In this document: piece after piece, positions 6,957 through 16,684 of the stretch | Position numbering within the stretch: the stretch's first letter is position 1 | Layout: every line of letters begins with the position of its first letter | DNA from: Bacillota bacterium | GTDB lineage: Bacteria > Bacillota_A > Clostridia > Lachnospirales > Lachnospiraceae | Length of the DNA: 22,607 nucleotides | Direction: 5' to 3' | NCBI GenBank assembly: GCA_023443925.1 | Contig: JAEZSL010000008.1 | Span: 1 to 22,607, forward strand | Notes under the pieces: generated by a model | Seen by the model: the letters and a program-made list of their open reading frames with translations, nothing else | Told to the model about the DNA's origin: nothing | Database searches by the model: none | Made by a program: the position numbers and the translations under genes

Positions 6957-7688
6957 TTATATATACTTATTCTCTATTATCTTAAGCGGGTTATCATAAA
7001 ATAACTCCACGGCATATTCCCAGTCCGTAAGCTTTACTACAGTCTGAAATGCTTTTTCCAGATTAGGGGCTCTGGTAGAAGTATTATGGCAATCTGTAGC
7101 GACGAAATGCAGCAGTCTTTCCTTTAAAAGCCTTCTGTGCAGTCTGACTCTCTTATCCAGAAAATTACCAAGTAAACTGCTGCCGTTCATCTGGATATAA
7201 ACCCCTAATTCCCGAATCTCATCAATTCTGCCCTCCTCTTCCATAAGGCAGCGATATCTTTCCACATGTGCCAAAATTGGTGCATATCCAGCCAAAATAA
7301 ACTTATTCAAGCCCTGATACAGGGATTTATAATCGACTCTTACTGAAAATTCTATTAACACATATCTGCTTCCAGCCAAAGTAAGTGCATTTCCCCTTAT
7401 TACTTCCTCCAAAACTGATTCCCTGTAATAAAGCTCATTACCAAGGTAAATCTTAATATCCGGATCTATGGCTGCGGCTTTTTGCTGTACCTTTTCTTTG
7501 CATTCCATTAATTCCTCCACACTCTTATTCTTGCTTCCCAGTCCGAAATGAGGGGTGGCTATGATTGTTCGTATTCCCTGGTCCTTAGCCATTTCAAGCA
7601 TCCGAACCGTTTCCTCCATATCAGAGGCGCCGTCATCAACCTTCGGTAGTAAGTGTGTATGTATATCCATTAACCTGATCGTATCCAT
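6957..7688 (-). CDS. cpsB: CpsB/CapC-type PHP-domain protein-tyrosine phosphatase
   Basis: The 243-residue PHP protein begins MDTIRLMDIHTHLLPKVDDG, with the HxH metal pair at H10/H12, followed by IIATPHFG, a YLGNELYY motif, ILAHVERYR and a late ATDCHN, together the set of metal ligands of manganese-dependent polysaccharide tyrosine phosphatases. Its role is to dephosphorylate the tyrosine tail of the kinase encoded two genes downstream. The length matches the family. The ribosome binding site is weak (GGGG eight bases before the ATG at 7688). It sits between an unknown membrane protein gene and the Wzz-like gene. Confidence 0.9.
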   Translation of the reverse strand: MDTIRLMDIHTHLLPKVDDGASDMEETVRMLEMAKDQGIRTIIATPHFGLGSKNKSVEELMECKEKVQQKAAAIDPDIKIYLGNELYYRESVLEEVIRGNALTLAGSRYVLIEFSVRVDYKSLYQGLNKFILAGYAPILAHVERYRCLMEEEGRIDEIRELGVYIQMNGSSLLGNFLDKRVRLHRRLLKERLLHFVATDCHNTSTRAPNLEKAFQTVVKLTDWEYAVELFYDNPLKIIENKYI

Positions 7689-7705
7689 TTCTTATACCCC
7701 TGTAA

Positions 7706-8548
7706 TTAACTAATGCTGTTCTTTGATTGTCCTGTTATAATAAATAAAACGGCTGTTAAAACAGCTCCCAGTCCTGCAATATATAGGAACACCTGAATAT
7801 CCCACTTAAAATAATTTCTTAGGAATAAACTGTAGTATTCTGGTTGAACCGTAACCCTATTATATATCTTTAGCAAAAAGAGCATTACTGCTGCAAACAC
7901 GCCTGTAAATAAACTGGCTGCTATAACTCCGTAGTTAATATATCTTAATGCCCGATGTAAATACTTATGCATACGTATAAGGAAATATATTATTATTGAC
8001 ATAAGAATCAACAAAGCAGGTAACCCAATCACAATAATACGCAAATAAACCTGCCTTAACCTGCTGATTGATTTGATGAAATCAAATTGGATTCCTCTGC
8101 GGTATTCCTGCAATAGCCTTTCTGTCAGCTCGCCCATACCGGCTTCAAGCTCCGGTGTTTTTACAATATGCTGTTCTGTCAGGAAGTTATTTATATTTTC
8201 GTATAAAACCGTTTCCAATTTATCCGTTTTATAAGCCGGTTCTTTTCCGGATAATACGTCTTCCACATAATATTTACCGCCGATATAAATTCGTTCCAGG
8301 GTAATCGCATTCTCTAACACACTTACCGGTAATCCCGCATCTTTAACAATGGACTCGGCTTTTGTATATATAATCGAATAGGTCTCGTTATAGTAATTAC
8401 TTTCATTTATTTTTTGTTTAATTAATTTTTCATTGAATGCGCCAAAATACAATCCTAAAAGAATAAACAACAAAAGAAAAAGAACAGACAGAAGAAAGGA
8501 AAAAATCAGGCTTATGGTACTTTGGATTCTTACTGAATTCGGTTTCAT
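7706..8548 (-). CDS. Membrane protein of unknown function in the sortase/polysaccharide operon
   Basis: I do not recognise this 280-residue protein. It has one membrane helix near the start (about 12-36) and a predicted extracytoplasmic domain of about 130 residues. That domain is rich in charged residues and holds YIGGKYYVEDVLSGKEPAY. Three further helices follow (about 172-192, 205-226, 252-272). No catalytic motif is apparent. The ATG at 8548 has GGAG eight bases upstream. It lies 12 bases downstream of the sortase and 17 bases upstream of the phosphatase gene, so it is surely co-transcribed. A role in surface protein or polysaccharide assembly is inferred from position only. Confidence 0.75.
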   Translation of the reverse strand: MKPNSVRIQSTISLIFSFLLSVLFLLLFILLGLYFGAFNEKLIKQKINESNYYNETYSIIYTKAESIVKDAGLPVSVLENAITLERIYIGGKYYVEDVLSGKEPAYKTDKLETVLYENINNFLTEQHIVKTPELEAGMGELTERLLQEYRRGIQFDFIKSISRLRQVYLRIIVIGLPALLILMSIIIYFLIRMHKYLHRALRYINYGVIAASLFTGVFAAVMLFLLKIYNRVTVQPEYYSLFLRNYFKWDIQVFLYIAGLGAVLTAVLFIITGQSKNSIS

Positions 8549-8560
8549 ATCTGCTTCTCC

Positions 8561-9220
8561 TTACCTTTCATTTTGCTGCTCTTTCACATCTCTGTCACAA
8601 TAAACGAAATATCTTTGACTTCTGTTACCAAGTAAATCTTTAAAAGGATAGCAAGTGTATAAAATTAATTGTTCTTTCTCACCGTTTAAAGGATATGCTG
8701 AGGTATCATCCGCCTCCGCAATTTTTATATCCGTAACCACATACTGGAAAATACCATAATTGGTGTCAATTTGTACAAAATCACCGGCTTTAATATACTC
8801 TAACGGTGCGAAATAAACGGTGTCATGCCCTCCCACCAGGACAGGTCTGCCTTCGCCGGGCAACCCGCCGGCTACATACTGACCAGCACCTTTCTCCAGA
8901 ATGTTATCACTGTCTCCATAGTATAAGGGGACATCCAAATCAATCCTTTCACACCGGATATTACCATAACGAGTTCCAAATTCAGGTATTTGGATATTAT
9001 TTGGATCAAACCTCCCATTTTGGACAAATAAGCCGTTAAATTCGCTGTTATATTCATTGGGGTAACTGGGGGCGCCTTTTGTAATAATCATATTCAGATT
9101 GGCCCTTGCCATTGTCAATAAGGGTCTGCCACTAAGATAGACCAAAGCGGTTATAACTACAATAAAAATAAAGGGATATGCCATATACCGGAGGGTGATA
9201 TTCTTATTCTTACGGCTCAA
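8561..9220 (-). CDS. Class D sortase
   Basis: The 219-residue transpeptidase has an N-terminal membrane anchor (about 12-29). Its catalytic triad is visible: H132 in VGGHDT, C190 in LILYTCYPF and R203 in RSQRYFVYCD. The compact beta-barrel without long extensions and the PGEGRPVLVGGHDTVYF segment fit class D. Sortases cut a C-terminal sorting signal outside the membrane and join the protein to the cell wall. The likely substrate is the gene immediately upstream. The start is TTG at 9220 with GGAG eight bases before it, and it overlaps the upstream stop codon as TTGA, so translation is probably coupled. No second sortase is present in the window. Confidence 0.9.
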   Translation of the reverse strand: MSRKNKNITLRYMAYPFIFIVVITALVYLSGRPLLTMARANLNMIITKGAPSYPNEYNSEFNGLFVQNGRFDPNNIQIPEFGTRYGNIRCERIDLDVPLYYGDSDNILEKGAGQYVAGGLPGEGRPVLVGGHDTVYFAPLEYIKAGDFVQIDTNYGIFQYVVTDIKIAEADDTSAYPLNGEKEQLILYTCYPFKDLLGNRSQRYFVYCDRDVKEQQNER

Positions 9221-9975
9221 GGTTCCTGCTCCTCCTGTCGGAAAAAATTACATTTTACCGTGACTGCCAAGCAAAACAAAAATACCATGACTAATCCTGC
9301 TGACATAATAAATACCGAACTTAAGTCAAACCCGGTATTCTTTATAACCGTATTAACAGTAATAAGACTGCTGTTATCTTCTTTTTTAACCGTTACTTTA
9401 TTTCTATATAAATCGACCTCCGTTTTCGTGGCCGGTTGTTTTCTAATTTCATTAAGGATTCCCTGTTCCGGGTTACCCTTATCTTTATCGCCGCCGGAAG
9501 CTTTGGCGGAACTTCCATCTCCATCTCCTGCTGTATCGGCATCCGTATTCTCCCCATTGTTTGGATCGGTTACTGAACTATCATCCGGTGCTGTTCCCTG
9601 AGCCGCACTGCCACTTGGCTCTTCCTTATTCTGCTCCCCATTTATTTGCTCATCCTGCCCGTTTACCGGTATTAAATACCCTTCCGCAACTCCTTGTCCT
9701 ATATTTGAGAACATCATACTAATAGCTTCATCCTTTTGTGAAGCATTCAAGTCAACATCATCCTGGTTTAGATAACTGATAAGCTGCTGTACAAACACAG
9801 GATCCGCCTGGTATTTTATACCGTTATGCTCGAAGGTGCCCTGAGCCGCACTAACTACCGCTGCTTCGTTCTCATTCAAACCTCCGGCCAGAACGACCTT
9901 GGCATTCATACTGAAAGAAACCACTATGACGACTATGAGTAATCCTTTTAACTTAAATATTATCTTATTCGACAT
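9217..9975 (-). CDS. Acidic secreted surface protein, probable sortase substrate
   Basis: The 252-residue product begins with a signal peptide (about 1-30, LLIVVIVVSFSMNAKVVLAG), followed by a small N-terminal domain with VQQLISYLNQDDVDLN. Next comes a low-complexity acidic linker of about 60 residues (D, G, S, N-rich), a short basic-hydrophobic segment, and a C-terminal membrane helix (about 220-240) with a short charged tail. Just before the helix stands IKNTGFD (211-217), which resembles a degenerate LPxTG-type sorting motif. Together with the overlapping class D sortase this suggests wall anchoring, but the LP is missing and a plain membrane anchor is possible. GGGAGG lies 12 bases before the ATG; an in-frame stop directly precedes it. 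Confidence 0.7.
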   Translation of the reverse strand: MSNKIIFKLKGLLIVVIVVSFSMNAKVVLAGGLNENEAAVVSAAQGTFEHNGIKYQADPVFVQQLISYLNQDDVDLNASQKDEAISMMFSNIGQGVAEGYLIPVNGQDEQINGEQNKEEPSGSAAQGTAPDDSSVTDPNNGENTDADTAGDGDGSSAKASGGDKDKGNPEQGILNEIRKQPATKTEVDLYRNKVTVKKEDNSSLITVNTVIKNTGFDLSSVFIMSAGLVMVFLFCLAVTVKCNFFRQEEQEP

Positions 9976-9998
9976 TTATTTTGAATGCCTCCCATAAC

Positions 9999-10050
9999 AA
10001 GAAAACGTACACCGGGAAGGATATCGATATGATCGACATCCCACTCCGGT
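9999..10050 (-). promoter_or_regulatory. Intercistronic hairpin, possible attenuator
   Basis: On the minus strand a long imperfect stem forms between 10050-10032 and 10028-10011 (about 17 pairs, one mismatch, one bulge, loop CAT). It is followed by GTTTTCTTGTT. It lies between the abundant-type surface protein gene and the rest of the operon, where partial termination or RNA processing would lower expression of the downstream genes. That function is inferred. Confidence 0.5.
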
Positions 10051-10074
10051 ATACTTCTCTTATACTATATAATA

Positions 10075-11826
10075 TTAATATGTAACCACAAAATACAAAT
10101 CACTGGGTGCATTGCTTATTCTTAAGGTTCTGTTATCCTGCTTATTCAAAGTATAGGAAATATCAGAACCTGCTCTTTTAACAGTAACATTATCATCGCT
10201 GGTAACAGTTACGGAATATGTTCTGTCACCAAGTTCTCCATCAGAAAATTTAACTGTTTTAACTTCACTGCCGGCATCACCAGTTACTGTAACTTCCTGG
10301 CCTTGATATGTTTTCTTCGTATTGGTTGTTGCAACCCATTTAGCATATGTATTATCTTCATCATTTAAGAAGGCTACTAAATCAGAAAGTGTAGAGCTGG
10401 TAACGGTATAGGTAAAGTTACCATATTTAACATCTACATTTTTAATACGTTTAAAGCTATCCGGTAATTTAAATACACCGTTGGTTCCTTTGATTGTATA
10501 CGTTCCTTTTGCCGGCGTATTTGTACCACCACCTTCAGAACCGCCACCGCCACCACCGCCGGAGGAACCGCCGCCACCAGATGGAACTGCAGTATACCCG
10601 TCTCCGGTAACAGTCTTTGTAGTTGTATTACCTTCTTTGCCAATGGTAACAACAATCTGAACATTACCAGTCACAGTTGGAATTAAAGCTTCTGTTTCGG
10701 CTGCAACTTTTGTATTTTCCGCACCTTTAAGCAACTCTAATTTGATTTTTGCTGTTACTGTAAGATTAAGAGGAAGTGAGCTGGTAATTGCAGTTCCTGC
10801 AGCATTTGCAATAACTGTAATTTGATCCTTAGAGGTACCTGAAATTTTTACAGCTGAGGCGTTATCCAGAACCAAACTCTTTACACTTCCATTATTTACA
10901 AGATCCAATACAGCTTTAACATTGTTTAAAACAAGATCTGCAACTGCCTTTTCAGAAATGATAATTCTGGCATTCTCGGCTGTTACATCTAAAACATTGC
11001 CTGAGGCATTTTCTGTCCAGGTAGCAGCTTTAATTGCTTTGATTTCTATTCCTTTAAAGGTTCCGTTATTCACAACGTCTGCCTTAGGTGCATCTACAAC
11101 CAGTTTCTGGGTAGTGTAGTCACCTTCATTTACGGTAAACTCTGCTTCTGCATCAGTCTTTAAAGTTATGAGAGCTGCACCGCTTCCAAGAAGGCTATCT
11201 AATTCCTTCTGAGTTGTAACGGTACCTGCCTCATCAGTTACCATAACCGCTAATTTAACACTCTTGCCGCTTAACGTTCTGCCAGTCAGGGTAGCTGTAC
11301 CCTTCTTTACTGCTGTAAGGTTACCGGCTGCAGTTACCTTTAAAACTTTGGCATTACTGCTTGACCAAGTCACCACATCATTGGAAGCTGCGGGTTTAAC
11401 TGTAGTCTTAAGGCTGTAAGTCTGTCCAGCATTTAAAGCCGTCACTTTATTGCTTACTGCAACGGAAGAAGCAGGAGTTCTTACAGTTATCTTTGATGTT
11501 ACATTATATGTAACCTTGGGGGTTTTTACCTGACAGGTAATAGTTACAGTACCTTTTGCAATTCCGGTTACAATACCTTTTTTATCAACCGTTGCAATTT
11601 TTTTGCTGCTGGTCTTCCAGGTATAAGTTGAATCCTTAACTTGATTCTTAATATTTAAATCAAGCTTCTTACCCACCAGCACGGAACCTGTTGCTTTTGA
11701 AATTGCAGGCTTAACTGCTGCATCTGCGGTTGTACTTGTAACAACTCCAACCAAAGTCAGCACCAAAGCGAGAACCATAAACTTAGCAAGTATGTTCCTA
11801 AACCTAGCTGTGCTCTTTCTCATCAT
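10075..11826 (-). CDS. Secreted Ig-like (Big2) domain surface protein
   Basis: The 583-residue product starts with a signal peptide ending near TADAA. Two Big2 domains follow (about 35-115 and 116-197, with KIATVDKKGIVTGIAKGTVTI and NAKVLKVTAAGNLTAVKKG as the usual core motifs). A stretch of about 220 residues comes next, rich in beta-strand repeats and N/V/A, possibly a small beta-helix. Then come a glycine-serine linker of about 20 residues and a final domain of about 140 residues. No sorting signal or membrane anchor is visible at the C-terminus, which ends YFVVTY, so it may be held non-covalently. I chose the ATG at 11826, eight bases after AAGGAG; the in-frame GTG three codons earlier overlaps the ribosome binding site. 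It is the first gene of the polysaccharide-control operon. Confidence 0.85.
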   Translation of the reverse strand: MMRKSTARFRNILAKFMVLALVLTLVGVVTSTTADAAVKPAISKATGSVLVGKKLDLNIKNQVKDSTYTWKTSSKKIATVDKKGIVTGIAKGTVTITCQVKTPKVTYNVTSKITVRTPASSVAVSNKVTALNAGQTYSLKTTVKPAASNDVVTWSSSNAKVLKVTAAGNLTAVKKGTATLTGRTLSGKSVKLAVMVTDEAGTVTTQKELDSLLGSGAALITLKTDAEAEFTVNEGDYTTQKLVVDAPKADVVNNGTFKGIEIKAIKAATWTENASGNVLDVTAENARIIISEKAVADLVLNNVKAVLDLVNNGSVKSLVLDNASAVKISGTSKDQITVIANAAGTAITSSLPLNLTVTAKIKLELLKGAENTKVAAETEALIPTVTGNVQIVVTIGKEGNTTTKTVTGDGYTAVPSGGGGSSGGGGGGGSEGGGTNTPAKGTYTIKGTNGVFKLPDSFKRIKNVDVKYGNFTYTVTSSTLSDLVAFLNDEDNTYAKWVATTNTKKTYQGQEVTVTGDAGSEVKTVKFSDGELGDRTYSVTVTSDDNVTVKRAGSDISYTLNKQDNRTLRISNAPSDLYFVVTY

Positions 11827-11927
11827 CTCTAACACTCCTTTTTTGTAATATAACCCAATTTATATATCCATCGGCAGAACTACTTTCTCCCGCGAATAAC
11901 ATAATATTCCACTTTAGAATACTAAAT

Positions 11928-11976
11928 ATTATACTCATATAAATTGTATAAGCAAGGTGTGACAAGATATGTGACA
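11928..11976 (-). promoter_or_regulatory. Promoter of the surface protein/kinase operon with direct repeats
   Basis: On the minus strand TTGCTT (11955-11950) and a perfect TATAAT (11933-11928) are 16 bases apart. Directly upstream, TGTGACA occurs twice as a plus-strand direct repeat (11958-11964 and 11970-11976), 12 bases apart, which would place both copies on nearly the same face of the helix. This is a good candidate activator or repressor site; the regulator is unknown. Confidence 0.5.
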
Positions 11977-12044
11977 GGTTTTTCCTTGTTGAATAGTAAA
12001 ACTGTTGATTTATGATATTAATTATTCTTGTTAACAGAATATAT

Positions 12045-12325
12045 ATATCGCCGGGTACGTTAACGGTGCACTCCCTAACAGCAACCTAATTTCCAGATCA
12101 ATGTCCTGGTCTCTCCGGCCAACTTTATTTAGTCAATCTGGGTTCTGCCGCTGGTCGGACAGGATACTAACTCCACACCGCACTTTTAAGTCATAAAGTC
12201 TTTATCAGTCTCGCCGATTTAACTTATTCCAGCGGTCTGGCGGTTAAGGAGACACGTATGGTGTCACCTATTCCTTCATATTGCATAATTCCTAGTCCCA
12301 TTGTTAATGCACTACGTGTCTATTG
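12045..12325 (-). pseudogene. ispG: Decayed ispG (gcpE) fragment
   Basis: Conceptual translation of the minus strand recovers three blocks of the C-terminal half of IspG, the iron-sulfur (E)-4-hydroxy-3-methylbut-2-enyl-diphosphate synthase, in correct order. They are MGLGIMQYEGIGDTIRVSLT, then VELVSCPTSGRTQID, then VAVRECTVNVPGD. They are separated by at least two frameshifts and several stop codons (for example after ARPLE and after KTL). The intact protein has CPTC; here the second cysteine, a cluster ligand, reads serine. Upstream and downstream parts of the gene are absent. It cannot make enzyme, so a functional copy should exist elsewhere if the organism uses this isoprenoid pathway. 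Confidence 0.8.
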
Positions 12326-12385
12326 GGACTATTTGTAGAGTAATACTAATGATTTTATTGATTTCTAATATATTCTATTATTTAT

Positions 12386-12414
12386 TTGCAATATCATTAC
12401 GCATAATGTATTAT
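12386..12414 (+). promoter_or_regulatory. Promoter of manC-gmd
   Basis: TTGCAA (12386-12391), a 17-base spacer and TATTAT (12409-12414) stand 42 bases before the manC start codon. The spacer contains the small inverted repeat CATTA-CGCA-TAATG. Confidence 0.6.
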
Positions 12415-12455
12415 ATATTATAGATTTAAAACCAAATACAAGGGAGAGTAAACAA

Positions 12456-14562
<2,107 letters not shown>

Positions 14563-14579
14563 AAATTAATTCAAATATA

Positions 14580-14631
14580 GATAAAGGCTGAATGGCTGGA
14601 AATTAAATTTGCCGATCAATCAGCCTTTATC
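14580..14631. terminator. Terminator between convergent operons
   Basis: A perfect 12-base arm, GATAAAGGCTGA (14580-14591), pairs with TCAGCCTTTATC (14620-14631) around a 28-base loop. T-rich sequence follows at some distance on both strands, so it may serve gmd and, less directly, the convergent methyltransferase gene. Confidence 0.65.
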
Positions 14632-14707
14632 ATTCCTATAATGTATTTTTTGGGGGGCATGTCAAGTATCGACGAAAAAAATGCAGGTCTTTTTAGAATA
14701 AACAATA

Positions 14708-15340
14708 TTAAATAGATGACACAATAGCAAAAAAATGTGTATCTGTCCACCGATTACATTCTGGAGGATAAATATCTTCTACGGATTCTATTTTATAACC
14801 AATTTTCTTTAGTATATTCTGTTCTTTTTCAATAAATCTATATTGTGCAAAGTAATCTTTCTGTAACTCTTTCGAAAAACCATTTATGGTAACATCCTCT
14901 TTTAATCCAAATTGATTCTTGACAATAAGTCGCCCACCATTTTTCAAATTTTTCTTAAATTTCATATATATTATTTCGACTTCATTCTCATCAAGATAAT
15001 GCATAACGCCAAATAAGGAGATGATGTCAAACTTTTTTTCAGTTTCCCACTTAAAGAAATCTGCATTAACTATTTCGATATTAGGAGAATTAACTATATA
15101 GTTGGAGAATTTTTCAAATGGCTCAACTGCTATAATTGACTTTACTCTACTATACAATTTATTAATTATTAAACCGGTACCACTACCCAAATCTAATATC
15201 TCTGTATTTTCATTTGAATATTTCATAATAAAATTAGCATCCATTTCCGTAAAATCTGAATTCTTCGCTAACTTTAAAGAGTTCTGATTACAATTAGATT
15301 CAGCCATTTCTTTATAGAAACTAAGTGCCTTTTCATTCAT
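14708..15340 (-). CDS. SAM-dependent methyltransferase of a surface-modification cassette
   Basis: The 210-residue class I methyltransferase has motif I ILDLGSGTG (48-56), an acidic residue at the end of strand two (IIAVEPFEK), IVNADFFKW as motif II region and DIISLFGVMHYL as motif III/IV. The fold resembles enzymes that methylate small acids or sugars, but the acceptor cannot be named. No signal peptide is present. The ATG at 15340 overlaps the end of the upstream racemase-family gene by eight bases and lies 11 bases after GGAG, so the two are translated as a unit. It is the last gene of the long minus-strand operon. A methyl group on the transferred phospho-substituent, or capping of a polymer, are possible roles. 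Confidence 0.85.
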   Translation of the reverse strand: MNEKALSFYKEMAESNCNQNSLKLAKNSDFTEMDANFIMKYSNENTEILDLGSGTGLIINKLYSRVKSIIAVEPFEKFSNYIVNSPNIEIVNADFFKWETEKKFDIISLFGVMHYLDENEVEIIYMKFKKNLKNGGRLIVKNQFGLKEDVTINGFSKELQKDYFAQYRFIEKEQNILKKIGYKIESVEDIYPPECNRWTDTHFFAIVSSI

Positions 15341-16058
15341 GATTTGCTATCTCCACAATTGCTTTCTTTAAAATTTCTAAGGAATCAATTACGTTTGTGT
15401 CCCAGTAATCAACGCGTATATCTGTACAACCGGCTATTACTATATCTGCACCTTTGTTTAATAAATACTCCTTCACTTCACTAAATAATTTATTAGGTCG
15501 TTCATTACTATCATCATTTTCAAATCGATTCAAATTCTTAATATTACAGATTCCTTTCGTTACCATCCTTTGATAATACTCATCAGGATAAATAATAGAT
15601 ATATCCTGGATCACTTTTTGAAGATAGTCATCATATATTTTATGTTTGACACAACCATCACTAGCCATTATTCCAATTTTCTTTTTTCCGGTTGCTTTTA
15701 TTTCTATCGCAACTAATTCAATTAGATTAATAAATTCAATACCCACGTGTTTTTCAATCTCATCAATTGCATAATGAGCAGTATTACAACACATGCACAA
15801 TTTCGTTGCCCCACAAGCCTTAAGCTTTTTTCCTACTTCTATATAATCTGGTATAAAGCTTTCCCCTCTTCCCTCTAAATACATGCTTCTCGAGGGTGCT
15901 TGCGTTGCCTGCCATATTATCATTTCTGGATGATGAGCGTCCCTATACGCTCCATTTTTTGTATATTCCAGTTCAACAAGTTCACACAATTTATTTGTAG
16001 CGGCGACGCCGTTGCCCCCTATAACCCCTATCATTTCTTTCATTTTTACATATACCAT
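15333..16058 (-). CDS. Aspartate/glutamate racemase family protein
   Basis: The 241-residue product has both half-site cysteines of the two-base racemases: C91 in CCNTAHYA and C211 in IAGCTDIRVD. The N-terminal IGVIGGNGVAATNKL and the length also fit the Asp/Glu racemase superfamily, which inverts the alpha carbon of amino acids without a cofactor; relatives include maleate isomerase and hydantoin racemase. Here the neighbours suggest it supplies a D-amino acid or similar chiral acid for a surface glycan. The start is uncertain: ATGs occur at residues 1, 6 and 9 and none has a strong ribosome binding site. It overlaps the upstream nucleotidyltransferase gene by 13 bases, so coupling is likely. 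Confidence 0.85.
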   Translation of the reverse strand: MVYVKMKEMIGVIGGNGVAATNKLCELVELEYTKNGAYRDAHHPEMIIWQATQAPSRSMYLEGRGESFIPDYIEVGKKLKACGATKLCMCCNTAHYAIDEIEKHVGIEFINLIELVAIEIKATGKKKIGIMASDGCVKHKIYDDYLQKVIQDISIIYPDEYYQRMVTKGICNIKNLNRFENDDSNERPNKLFSEVKEYLLNKGADIVIAGCTDIRVDYWDTNVIDSLEILKKAIVEIANHE

Positions 16059-16684
16059 TCTTTCACAATATTCACAGCTCTTTGATAATCATCATATGTA
16101 TCTATATCACAAGCTCTTATTTTAATGCCCCGGATAGGTAAATAATTTTCTAATTGATTAAATACGTTCCCTGAATTATATTTTACTTTATTTCGTTTAA
16201 TGCAAGCCGGTCCTGTCCATTCATAATCACCATTTTCTCTTGAAAATGCTAAAACATCACCTATTGAATTTACTTTTACATATACGGCATCGTCTGACAT
16301 TTTATCAGCATAAGCGATATATTCACCTTCTGTGTCTAATAATACCCTCATATCTTCAGGATGAACTATCAAATCTCCGTCATACTCAATTACATATTCA
16401 TTTGCATGGTGCGCTCCTAAATAGAAGCTTGCTCCAGTTTTAGTTTCAAAATAATTGTGGTTATACGCAAAGATAACATCTTTTCGATATTTTAATACTT
16501 CATTAATAACATCATTGGCTTGAAACCCAACTACAATTCGGACGTCTTCAACATCTTTAAACATATCAAGCTGCCATGAGATAAGGGGCCTACCTTCTAT
16601 ATTAATCAAAGCTTTTGTAGTAGCTAATCCTAGTCTCGATCCAATACCTGCACAGCTTATAATAACTGACTTAATTGACGACAT
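16046..16684 (-). CDS. LicC-like nucleotidyltransferase
   Basis: The 212-residue sugar-nucleotidyltransferase-fold enzyme has the nucleotide loop CAGIGSRLGLATTKALI (11-27), the metal-binding pair in EYDGDLIV (D102/D104) and a short C-terminal half. Size and motifs fit the cytidylyltransferases that activate phosphocholine, phosphoethanolamine or similar small phospho-alcohols (LicC type) better than hexose-phosphate enzymes, which are longer. I infer a CDP-activated small molecule, matching the CDP-glycerol-type transferase encoded two genes upstream. The ATG at 16684 has GAGGAAG five bases before it. The gene overlaps the end of the HAD gene by 28 bases. Confidence 0.8.
   Translation of the reverse strand: MSSIKSVIISCAGIGSRLGLATTKALINIEGRPLISWQLDMFKDVEDVRIVVGFQANDVINEVLKYRKDVIFAYNHNYFETKTGASFYLGAHHANEYVIEYDGDLIVHPEDMRVLLDTEGEYIAYADKMSDDAVYVKVNSIGDVLAFSRENGDYEWTGPACIKRNKVKYNSGNVFNQLENYLPIRGIKIRACDIDTYDDYQRAVNIVKEWYM

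Noticed and set aside
9260..9601. 113-codon plus-strand frame opposite the acidic surface protein
   Set aside because: Its serine/proline-rich text arises from the complement of the acidic low-complexity linker.
10434..10664. 76-codon minus-strand frame within the Ig-like gene
   Set aside because: It is an alternative frame of the glycine-rich linker and adjoining domain.
12249..12269. GACAC-GTATG-GTGTC hairpin as a terminator
   Set aside because: It is part of the conserved GDTIRVS codons of the ispG relic and has no T-run.
15900..16443. Short plus-strand frames opposite the racemase and nucleotidyltransferase genes
   Set aside because: They lie entirely within well-supported genes on the other strand and show no motif.
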